12,997 nucleotides of DNA from Ilumatobacteraceae bacterium. GTDB taxonomy: Bacteria; Actinomycetota; Acidimicrobiia; Acidimicrobiales; Ilumatobacteraceae. This document shows positions 1 to 5,837 of this stretch, piece after piece. The position numbers were made by a program, and so were the translations under genes. Within the stretch, counting starts at the first letter, position 1. Each line of letters begins with the position of its first letter. The stretch is taken from assembly GCA_030727685.1 (NCBI GenBank), contig JANRBC010000150.1, positions 1 to 12,997 of the forward strand. The letters are read 5' to 3'. Under the pieces are notes generated by a model. It saw only the letters and a program-made list of their open reading frames with translations, did not search any database and had not been told where the DNA came from.

Positions 1-1262
1 TTCAAGGTGGTTCGGTTCATCCATACATTCGTCGGCGCAACGGCGAAGAGCCAGTCACATATTTGCATCCACTTTTAGAAAACAGTTTGGGCAAAACATT
101 GGGCGTGCCGTTGTTTCAAGAGCAATTGATGCAAATGGCAATTGACATTGCCGACTTCACACCCAACCAAGCAGATGAGTTGCGCCAGGCAATGGGTTCA
201 AAACGTTCGCATGCTCGCATGCAACGGCTTCGTCAGCGACTTTACGACGGCATGGCACAAAACAAAATTATCGGTGCGGTCGCCGACGAAATTTTTGAAA
301 AGATGCAGGCGTTCGCCAACTATGGGTTTCCTGAGAGTCACTCAGTTTCGTTTGCTTACCTTGTCTATGCGTCTTCTTACATTAAGTTTCACGAACCAAC
401 GGCGTTTTATGCCGCGTTGCTAAATGCTCAGCCGATGGGTTTTTGGTCGCCACATTCTCTTGTGCAAGATGCGCAACGACATGGCGTTGTCGTTTTGAGC
501 CCAGATATAAACGCTTCAAAAGCCAAGGCGACTTTAGAACCTTGCGACAATTCAGCAGGCGGTTTTGCATTGCGCCTTGGCATTTCTAGTGTGCGTGGCA
601 TCGGTGATGACCTTGCAAAAAGCATCGAAGCAGCCCGACCGTTTACGAGCATGGAAGACCTCGTTCGTCGCGTGCCTCAAATCAGTTTGTCGCAGATCGA
701 AACCTTGGCAACAGCGGGCGCATATTCGCAATGTTTTGAAATATCCCGCAGAGATGCACTCTGGTCAGCAGGCGCAGTTATTCAAAGTCGACCCGAACGA
801 TTGGCAGGCGTGACAACTGGCGGTGATTCACCACAATTACCCGGCATGCAGCCGATCGAAAAATCGATCTGTGATCTTTGGTCGACTGGCATTTCTATTG
901 ATGGCCATCCAACTCACTTTGTGCGCAATCAGTTGAGCCAACTCGGTGTTGTTGTGGCCAGCGAACTGCTAAAAGTTGAGAACGGTTCAAAAATATTTGT
1001 CGGCGGGGTGATCACTCATCGTCAACGGCCATCAACTTCGCGAGGCGTAACTTTTTTCAGCCTCGAAGACGAAACAGGTTTGATCAACGTCGTAGTTTCA
1101 CAAGGCTGCTTCAAGAGATTTCGCCATGAGGCGATCAATGCTTCGGCTCTTCTTGTGCGCGGAAGAATTGAGTCTTCGCAAGGCGTGGTCAACATCATCG
1201 CCGAGCATCTGAGCGAGCTAAAAATTGCTACTCGAGGTGTTAGTTCAAGAGATTTTCGCTGA
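1..1262 (+). CDS. dnaE2: Error-prone DNA polymerase III alpha subunit DnaE2/ImuC, C-terminal part
   Basis: Partial gene: the frame is open from base 3 through the left edge and ends in TGA at 1260-1262, leaving about 419 residues. The visible part starts inside the polymerase region (VHPYIRRRNGEEPVTYLHPL, then LGKTLGVPLFQEQLMQMAID and LRQAMGSKRS). It continues with helix-hairpin-helix sequence (LRLGISSVRGIGDDLA, then LATAGAYSQC) and a C-terminal OB fold (GGVITHRQRP, FFSLEDETGLINVVV, LLVRGRIESSQGVVNI). The terminal SRDFR and the text THRQRP...GVTFFSLEDETG are typical of DnaE2 rather than replicative DnaE1. In this family the enzyme copies damaged DNA and causes SOS mutagenesis with ImuB and ImuA'. 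Neither partner is visible, but the upstream side is cut off. The gene is convergent with the lysE-type gene and overlaps it by 18 bases, so no terminator separates them. The PHP and catalytic aspartate regions lie outside the window. Confidence 0.93.
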   Translation, partial: QGGSVHPYIRRRNGEEPVTYLHPLLENSLGKTLGVPLFQEQLMQMAIDIADFTPNQADELRQAMGSKRSHARMQRLRQRLYDGMAQNKIIGAVADEIFEKMQAFANYGFPESHSVSFAYLVYASSYIKFHEPTAFYAALLNAQPMGFWSPHSLVQDAQRHGVVVLSPDINASKAKATLEPCDNSAGGFALRLGISSVRGIGDDLAKSIEAARPFTSMEDLVRRVPQISLSQIETLATAGAYSQCFEISRRDALWSAGAVIQSRPERLAGVTTGGDSPQLPGMQPIEKSICDLWSTGISIDGHPTHFVRNQLSQLGVVVASELLKVENGSKIFVGGVITHRQRPSTSRGVTFFSLEDETGLINVVVSQGCFKRFRHEAINASALLVRGRIESSQGVVNIIAEHLSELKIATRGVSSRDFR

Positions 1263-1871
1263 TGCAGCCATGACACCAAGCAGAACAAACACGACACCCG
1301 CCACATATCGCTGAATAAACGGCAATGCTTTGCCTTTGAGCAAAGTTTCACGTAGCGAACTCGCAGTAAGCGCATAGATGCCATCTGTAATAAAACCACA
1401 CGTCACAAAGACCGCGCCGAGCAGCAAAGACTGCAACGCATTTGAGGCTTTATTCGGATCAATAAATTGCGGTAGAAACGAAAGAAAAAATAATGCAATT
1501 TTTGGGTTCAGTGTGTTGATGACAAAACCTTGACGAAATGCCTGAGTTTTTGTGATCGAACCTGTCGCTGCGTTCATCGTTTGAGGTTGGCGCAAAATAG
1601 TTCGCAAGCCGATAAGCACCAAATATGACGCACCAAGATATTTAACGATGTTGAAAGCACTCTGTGAAGTTGCCAAAATTGCCGAGAGCCCAACTGTCGC
1701 TGCCAGCACGTGCATAAACGTGCCAAGTTCAAGACCAAGTACCGAAGCCAAGCCAATTGATCGACCACTGGCGACACTTCGGTTGATGATGTAGATAACT
1801 GCAGGCCCCGGAATCACGAGCAATGCCACAGATGCGATTGCAAACGAAATTAGAGAGTTGACATCGGGCAT
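1245..1871 (-). CDS. LysE/RhtB-family amino-acid exporter
   Basis: A 208-residue integral membrane protein of the usual LysE/RhtB length. It has about six hydrophobic segments and the family's N-terminal signature VIPGPAVIYIINRSVASGR (about residues 18-36), followed by a glycine-rich second segment and YLGASYLVLIGLRTI. The second half contains FRQGFVINTLNPKIALFFLS, the other conserved block of the family. Members export amino acids or their analogues across the inner membrane; the substrate cannot be read from the sequence. The ATG at 1871 lies 10 bases after the stop of the DUF3039 gene, so the two are probably cotranscribed. No clear ribosome site precedes it. The 3' end runs 18 bases into the end of dnaE2 on the other strand. 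Confidence 0.9.
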   Translation of the reverse strand: MPDVNSLISFAIASVALLVIPGPAVIYIINRSVASGRSIGLASVLGLELGTFMHVLAATVGLSAILATSQSAFNIVKYLGASYLVLIGLRTILRQPQTMNAATGSITKTQAFRQGFVINTLNPKIALFFLSFLPQFIDPNKASNALQSLLLGAVFVTCGFITDGIYALTASSLRETLLKGKALPFIQRYVAGVVFVLLGVMAASAKIS

Positions 1872-1881
1872 TTACTGTGCG

Positions 1882-2202
1882 CTATTCGGCTGGCTGTTCG
1901 TTTAACTTGTCGTTGAAGCCTCGGTACATTTCGTAAATTTCTTTGCACGCTTGACACATCGGCAATTGCTTTGGGTCTCGTGACGGCACCCAAACATGGC
2001 CGCATAATGCTTCTAATGGTGTGCCGTTGATGCGTGCCTCTAAAACTTTGGCGGCTGCTGATTCGTCTTTATCAGTTTTGACAATGTGGGCGACAAGAGG
2101 CTTGCCGGTCTGTGTGACGTGTTCAGTCTGTTGTTCAACAGTTGTGGTTGGCGAGGTTTGAATCGTTGACGATTGGGCCGAGAACACACTTAATTTAATC
2201 AT
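1882..2202 (-). CDS. DUF3039 family small zinc-binding protein
   Basis: A 106-residue protein matching the actinobacterial DUF3039 family, whose function is not known to me. The core is at about residues 33-95: GKPLVAHIVK, then EALCGHVWVPSRDPKQLPMC and QACKEIYEMYRG. Cys67, Cys83 and Cys86, perhaps with His39, could bind one zinc ion. The first 25 residues are rich in Ser, Thr and Gln and look disordered. The ATG at 2202 has no obvious ribosome site upstream. An in-frame GTG at 2187 is an alternative start and would lose only five residues. The gene is divergent from fmdB across 60 bases and lies just upstream of the LysE-type gene in the same direction. Confidence 0.82.
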   Translation of the reverse strand: MIKLSVFSAQSSTIQTSPTTTVEQQTEHVTQTGKPLVAHIVKTDKDESAAAKVLEARINGTPLEALCGHVWVPSRDPKQLPMCQACKEIYEMYRGFNDKLNEQPAE

Positions 2203-2249
2203 TAAATTTCACGCATTTATCGCTCTAGCGACGGTTGAGCAGCAACATC

Positions 2250-2262
2250 TAGACTGCACACC
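2250..2262 (+). promoter_or_regulatory. Possible leaderless promoter of the fmdB-type gene
   Basis: TAGACT at 2250-2255 fits the actinobacterial -10 pattern TANNNT. It ends exactly seven bases before the ATG at 2263, so transcription would begin at or next to the start codon. No Shine-Dalgarno site and no convincing -35 element are visible. The six-base pattern is weak evidence alone; the spacing is what suggests it. Confidence 0.35.
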
Positions 2263-2490
2263 ATGCCGATGTATGAGTTTCGTTGTCGCACATGCGAAGA
2301 AGTATTCGAAGAGCGTCGCGCAATGTCTGCTGCCAATGATCCGGCAAAGTGCCCGCAGGGTCATGAAAATGCTGTACGGCTACTTTCGGTGTTTGCTTCA
2401 GTTGGCGGCGGCAACAATGGTTCGACTGCACCAGCAATGCCTGCGCCGAAAATGGGCGGGTGTGGCTCTGGCTGCGGTTGCCACAGTTAA
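2263..2490 (+). CDS. FmdB-family zinc-ribbon regulatory protein
   Basis: A 75-residue protein opening MPMYEFRCRTC, the standard FmdB start, which supports the ATG at 2263 over the one at 2269. The ribbon uses Cys8 and Cys11 as the first pair. The second pair is Cys30 and His34 (CPQGH) instead of the usual CxxC. It is followed by AVRLLSVFASVGGG and a low-complexity linker. The tail GGCGSGCGCHS (residues 65-75) is Cys-rich and may bind metal. FmdB proteins are annotated as putative regulators after the methylotroph amidase locus, but their molecular role is poorly known. The stop codon TAA shares the palindrome TTAA (2487-2490) with the stop of the convergent downstream gene. Confidence 0.88.
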   Translation: MPMYEFRCRTCEEVFEERRAMSAANDPAKCPQGHENAVRLLSVFASVGGGNNGSTAPAMPAPKMGGCGSGCGCHS

Positions 2491-2885
2491 CTCAACGCAC
2501 AAGTGCCACCATTGGCAACCAGAAACCAATTGGTGAGTTCTAAACCAGCATCTTGACATCGGTTTTTGGCCATAAAAAACTGTGACGAGTCGGTGGCATC
2601 TCGACTGGCACCTCGCCGTGAGCTCAGCAGACAAATTGTGGCAATCGAGTCAAGATTTATTGCCGCACCGATGATGCGATCAATTATTTGCGTGAGCTTT
2701 AGTTTTGAGTCAAAGGCAAAGATGCCGAGGCCTCGCTGTTGATGGTCACAGCAAAGTGCAATTGTCTCGTTGCGCAGAGGTCGTGAAAGTGCGAGCGCGA
2801 ACACGCTGAGTTTTTCGGTTGGCGTTGTGATTGGGTCGAGTTGTGCGCGTGGCACATCTGATAGATGTGTAATTGTGTGGAGCAT
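2487..2885 (-). CDS. Hypothetical protein, possible degenerate JAB/RadC-like domain
   Basis: A 132-residue soluble protein that I cannot assign with certainty. From about residue 27 it alternates hydrophobic strands and helices: FALALSRPLRNETIALCC, DHQQRGLGIFAF, IDRIIGAAINLDSIATICLL, then a loop SSRRGASRDATDSSQFFMAK and GLELTNWFLVANG. The order resembles the JAB domain of RadC, in which a strand ending in HNHPSG is followed by an S..D metal motif and then a DHIIIG-like strand. Here the metal-binding histidines are absent, so a metalloprotease activity is unlikely. The similarity is from memory and is inference. The ATG at 2885 lies 23 bases after the rhomboid stop in the same direction. The gene ends convergently with fmdB over four shared bases. 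Most of its length lies outside any other credible gene, which supports it being real. Confidence 0.65.
   Translation of the reverse strand: MLHTITHLSDVPRAQLDPITTPTEKLSVFALALSRPLRNETIALCCDHQQRGLGIFAFDSKLKLTQIIDRIIGAAINLDSIATICLLSSRRGASRDATDSSQFFMAKNRCQDAGLELTNWFLVANGGTCALS
2853..2869. repeat. Perfect 7-bp inverted repeat with 3-base loop
   Basis: CACATCT at 2853-2859, loop GAT, then AGATGTG at 2863-2869. It lies 17 to 33 bases inside the assigned start of the 132-aa hypothetical gene. It could be an operator or an mRNA hairpin near the ribosome site, particularly if the true start is the in-frame GTG within it. It could also be chance. Confidence 0.4.
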
Positions 2886-2908
2886 GCGCTCAGAGTAACT
2901 AGTGGGTG

Positions 2909-3655
2909 TTATGCGTTTACGAAACTAACTGCCAGATAAATCAGCCCGACGCCGATTGCCATTGGCCCGACGACTTCAAATAGTCGCGAGATGGTTTTTC
3001 TACTTGGGTTCAACAAGAACAAACTGCAAATCGCACCAGTGATTGCACCGCCAAAGTGTCCGCCAACTGAGATACCGGGTATCACGAGAGTGATCACAAT
3101 GTTCAGAACCAAGGTCGTGCCGATGGCAGTTCGCAGCGGGTTGATTCGGTCGTGTCTAAGACCAATGACTGCTGCTGCCATCAGACCAAACACGGCACCA
3201 GATGCACCGCCTGTGATCGCGTCGGGGCTTAGCAGTAGCGCGCCAACCGATCCGCCAAGTAGCGAAGTGATGTATAGCAACCCAAAACGTAATGAACCCA
3301 TTCGTTGTTCTAATAACTGACCGAGTTGAAATGCCAAAAGCATGTTCATCGCAATATGGAAAATACCAAAGTGCACGAAGCCGCAACTGATAAGCCGCCA
3401 CCATTCGCCTTGCTCCAAAAACTGTCGCGAAATTACAAAATTGATTGATGTTCGATTGAAGCCAGCCAGTGTCATCCATAGATATAGACCGACATTGATC
3501 GACACGATTGCGTTTGTAACAGTGGTCTTGTTGTCTGAGCGCCCAAAGTTTGGTCGCCTCTGGCGGCCTGAGCGTCGTGGTGGGTTTGGTACTTGCGGGG
3601 CTGATTGCGTCGCACGTGGCAACGGAGGCGGAAGTTGCGGAGGAGGAAAACTCAC
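2909..3655 (-). CDS. Rhomboid-family intramembrane serine protease
   Basis: A 248-residue polytopic membrane protein that cleaves transmembrane substrates within the bilayer. Residues 1-43 are a Pro/Arg-rich, probably cytoplasmic tail. The first membrane segment follows at about 47-64. EWWRL (84-88) leads into HFGIFHIAMNM, giving the conserved H95, H100 and N104. The catalytic serine is S152 in GGASGAVFG, and the catalytic histidine is H200 in GGHFGG. The full Ser-His dyad is present, so the protein should be active. The GTG start at 3655 gives four bases between the stop of the fucose synthase gene and this start, so cotranscription is likely. No natural substrate can be inferred. The long proline-rich N-terminus is common in actinobacterial rhomboids. 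Confidence 0.92.
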   Translation of the reverse strand: MSFPPPQLPPPLPRATQSAPQVPNPPRRSGRQRRPNFGRSDNKTTVTNAIVSINVGLYLWMTLAGFNRTSINFVISRQFLEQGEWWRLISCGFVHFGIFHIAMNMLLAFQLGQLLEQRMGSLRFGLLYITSLLGGSVGALLLSPDAITGGASGAVFGLMAAAVIGLRHDRINPLRTAIGTTLVLNIVITLVIPGISVGGHFGGAITGAICSLFLLNPSRKTISRLFEVVGPMAIGVGLIYLAVSFVNA

Positions 3656-3659
3656 GAGA

Positions 3660-4637
3660 TTAAGCGTGCAGAGTTAGGGCTTCTTGGCGATTTGCAAGAA
3701 ACCATTTCACGGTTTGATGCAGACCCTCTTCGAAATCAGTTGAAGCATGCCAGCCCAGTTCACGTTCGGCGCGAGATGCGTCAACTCGGCGACGAGGTTG
3801 TCCGTCTGGGCGTGATGAGTCCCAAACGAGTTCGCCCGCAAAGCCAACAATTCGAGCGATGGTTTCTGCAGTTTCGCGAATTGTGATCTCACGGTTGTTT
3901 CCTAAATTGAGTGGCTCTGTCGATTCGTGCATTTCGCTGGCGAGCAATATTGCGCGCGCCGCATCTTTGACATATAGATAGTCTCGGCTGGCAGAGCCAG
4001 TGCCCCAGACATCGATTTTTTCAAGGCCTTGTTCTTTGGCCTCGACACATTTTTTAATCAGCGCAGGTATGACGTGTGAAACATCGGGATGAAATTTGTC
4101 GCCAGGACCAAACAAATTTGTCGGAATCAAAAATGCAAACTTTTGACCATATTGTTGGGCGTTTACTTGAGCGTGAACCAACAGTGCTTTTTTGGCAATG
4201 CCGTATGGGGCATTTGTTTCTTCGGGGTAGCCATCCCAAATTGACTCTTCGCGAAACGGCACCGGCGTGAACTTCGGGTAACTGCAAACAGTGCCGAGCA
4301 AAACAGTTTTTTCAACGCCAGCGACTCGCGCAGCTTCGATTGTGTGCGTACCCATCAATAAATTGTCGAGATACAGCGGCGCGGGCGCAACTTGGTTGTA
4401 GCCAATGCCGCCGACTCGTGCGGCTAAATGTACAACGTGACTTGGCTTGTGTTTTTTGAAAAGTTCGAGTGCAACACCAGGCAAAGTGAGGTCAGCTTGC
4501 TTGTGAGTTGGCGCGATTACCGTTGCGCCGGCACTTTTAAATGCGTCGACGACATTGCGTCCGAGAAATCCGTTACCGCCCGTGACTAATACAGTGCGAC
4601 TCTTCCAAAATGTTGGCGACGAAGTTTTTTCGCTCAT
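3660..4637 (-). CDS. fcl: GDP-L-fucose synthase (GDP-4-keto-6-deoxymannose 3,5-epimerase/4-reductase)
   Basis: A 325-residue extended SDR that converts GDP-4-keto-6-deoxy-D-mannose to GDP-L-fucose with NADPH. It has the nucleotide loop GGNGFLG (20-26), and LGTVCSYPK with Thr116 and Cys118 at the catalytic Ser/Cys positions. The active-site pair is Tyr145 and Lys149 (PYGIAK). IPTNLFGPGDKFHPDVSHVI carries the family's active-site histidine (His188). WGTGSASRDYLYVKD and the C-terminal GELVWDSSRPDGQPRR follow the family closely. The start chosen is the ATG at 4637. The frame stays open to an ATG at 4931, but those 98 extra residues show no family similarity and would overlap the divergent glycosyltransferase. 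With GDP-mannose dehydratase at the right edge this completes the GDP-fucose pathway. The rhomboid gene follows four bases after its stop. Confidence 0.94.
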   Translation of the reverse strand: MSEKTSSPTFWKSRTVLVTGGNGFLGRNVVDAFKSAGATVIAPTHKQADLTLPGVALELFKKHKPSHVVHLAARVGGIGYNQVAPAPLYLDNLLMGTHTIEAARVAGVEKTVLLGTVCSYPKFTPVPFREESIWDGYPEETNAPYGIAKKALLVHAQVNAQQYGQKFAFLIPTNLFGPGDKFHPDVSHVIPALIKKCVEAKEQGLEKIDVWGTGSASRDYLYVKDAARAILLASEMHESTEPLNLGNNREITIRETAETIARIVGFAGELVWDSSRPDGQPRRRVDASRAERELGWHASTDFEEGLHQTVKWFLANRQEALTLHA

Positions 4638-4739
4638 ACTGCTAAATACATCGTACGACCCAAAGCCCTGCGCCGTAGTCGTCTTGCGTTGCAAAGGCTT
4701 TGCGCCAATTATCAACCAAGTGCGAGCAAAATAGGCAGA
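4638..4739. promoter_or_regulatory. Divergent intergenic region between fcl and the glycosyltransferase operon
   Basis: These 102 bases must hold promoters for leftward fcl and for the rightward glycosyltransferase genes. I can point to CAAAAT at 4727-4732, seven bases before the ATG at 4740, as a weak -10-like element, and AGG at 4733-4735 as a weak ribosome site. Neither is decisive. The inverted repeat listed separately lies in this gap. Confidence 0.5.
4691..4703. repeat. Operator-like palindrome GCAAAG-G-CTTTGC
   Basis: Two perfect six-base arms separated by one base, placed in the gap between the divergent fcl and glycosyltransferase genes. The position is where a regulator controlling both directions would bind, but no other copy was noticed in the window and the repeat is short. 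Confidence 0.4.
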
Positions 4740-5837
4740 ATGGATGCAATGCGTGTGGCCTATTCTTTGGAACAGTGCTGGCATCGCGTACCCGGGGGTA
4801 CTGCGACCGCGGCGATCGAAGTGGCGCGAGTGTTGCCAAGCTTGCGTCGCGATATTGAACTTGTCGGGTTCGCGGGTCGTCATAGCGCAGGGCCTCAAGG
4901 TGCTTATCAGCCGCCGATAAATATTCGACAACTCGCCTTAAGCGGGCCAGCACTTTATGAGGCATCGATGCGATTTGGCTGGCCAAAAGTTGAAAGTGCA
5001 ACCGGCAAAGTTGACTTGCTGCATTGCACGTCGATTATTCCCTTTGCGACAAATGCGAAGTTGGTGGCGACGATTCACGATCTGGCATTTTTGAAGTACC
5101 CACAGTTTTTTAGTCGCCGTGGTAACGCCGTGTTCAGGCGCAGTCTTAAAATTTTGTTGAAGCGCGCCGACATGCTGCTTTGCTCTTCGCAGTCGACGCT
5201 CGAAGATTGCAGCGAGTTTGGTTTCTCGCGTGATCGACTTAGCCATGTGCCATTGGGAGTCAATGCGCCAATCGTGATGACCACCCGTGATCAAATTAAA
5301 ACCCGATACAACTTGCCAGATAGTTTTTTGCTTTTCGTCGGCACGCTCGAACCTCGCAAAAATTTATCGCGGTTGATCACTGCACTCGAAACTCTCGGCG
5401 ATTCAGTGCCTGAACTCGTTGTCGTGGGTGCAACAGGTTGGGGTGACGTGACTGACAGTGCAGAAATTTCGAGTCAGTTTAAATCTCGAGTGCGCTTTGC
5501 TGGGTTCGTACAACCCAGTGATCTCGGGGCCATGTATGCATCGGCAGAAGTGCTTTGCTATCCGTCCTTGATGGAAGGTTTCGGTTTGCCAATTCTTGAA
5601 GCAATGAGTTACGGCACTCCCGTTGTGACAAGCAAAGGATCGTCAACCCAAGAAGTAGCGGGTAATGCGGCCGTCTTGGTTGACCCACTAGATGTTTCAA
5701 GTATTGCTTCGGGTGTTTTGCAGGCATTGAGTCATAAATCTGAACTGTCGCGACTTGGTCTTGCGCGCGCAAGTGAGATGACTTGGCAGGCAACTGCAGC
5801 AAAGACCGCAGATGTTTATGAGCAGGTTATTCGATGA
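4740..5837 (+). CDS. GT4-family glycosyltransferase, first of three
   Basis: A 365-residue retaining glycosyltransferase with a GT-B fold. The N-terminal acceptor half contains RVPGGTATAAIEVARV and TIHDLAFLKYPQFF, with His113-Asp114 near the active site. The C-terminal donor half contains FVGTLEPRKNLSRLI, VVVGATGWGD, and the E-x7-E motif in LMEGFGLPILEAMSYGTPVV, with Glu279 and Glu287. These fit the GT4 family, to which many mannosyl-, glucosyl- and rhamnosyltransferases of glycan assembly belong. The start at ATG 4740 follows a weak AGG. An upstream ATG at 4689 would add 17 unconserved residues, and ATG 4749 is also possible. The stop overlaps the next start as ATGA, so translation is probably coupled. 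There is no signal peptide, as expected for a cytoplasmic, membrane-associated enzyme. Donor and acceptor are unknown. Confidence 0.9.
   Translation: MDAMRVAYSLEQCWHRVPGGTATAAIEVARVLPSLRRDIELVGFAGRHSAGPQGAYQPPINIRQLALSGPALYEASMRFGWPKVESATGKVDLLHCTSIIPFATNAKLVATIHDLAFLKYPQFFSRRGNAVFRRSLKILLKRADMLLCSSQSTLEDCSEFGFSRDRLSHVPLGVNAPIVMTTRDQIKTRYNLPDSFLLFVGTLEPRKNLSRLITALETLGDSVPELVVVGATGWGDVTDSAEISSQFKSRVRFAGFVQPSDLGAMYASAEVLCYPSLMEGFGLPILEAMSYGTPVVTSKGSSTQEVAGNAAVLVDPLDVSSIASGVLQALSHKSELSRLGLARASEMTWQATAAKTADVYEQVIR

Noticed and set aside
1022..1399. 125-codon open frame on the minus strand spanning the dnaE2/lysE junction
   Set aside because: It overlaps two well-supported genes in other frames and has no family-like motif.
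2235..2255. TTGAGC and TAGACT as a -35/-10 promoter pair for fmdB
   Set aside because: The spacing is nine bases, far short of the usual 16-18; only the -10 element is kept as a candidate.
3342..3677. 111-codon open frame on the plus strand
   Set aside because: Antisense to the rhomboid gene, whose catalytic motifs are complete in the other frame.
4689..4739. 17-residue upstream extension of the first glycosyltransferase
   Set aside because: The typical GT4 opening (MRVAYS) begins after ATG 4740, and the extension would consume the divergent promoter gap and its palindrome.
4638..4931. N-terminal extension of the fcl reading frame
   Set aside because: The extra 98 residues resemble no part of the SDR family, lie before the nucleotide-binding fold and overlap the start of the divergent glycosyltransferase.
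4642..5001. 119-codon open frame on the minus strand
   Set aside because: It is antisense to the start of the first glycosyltransferase and shadows the divergent promoter gap; no motif supports it.
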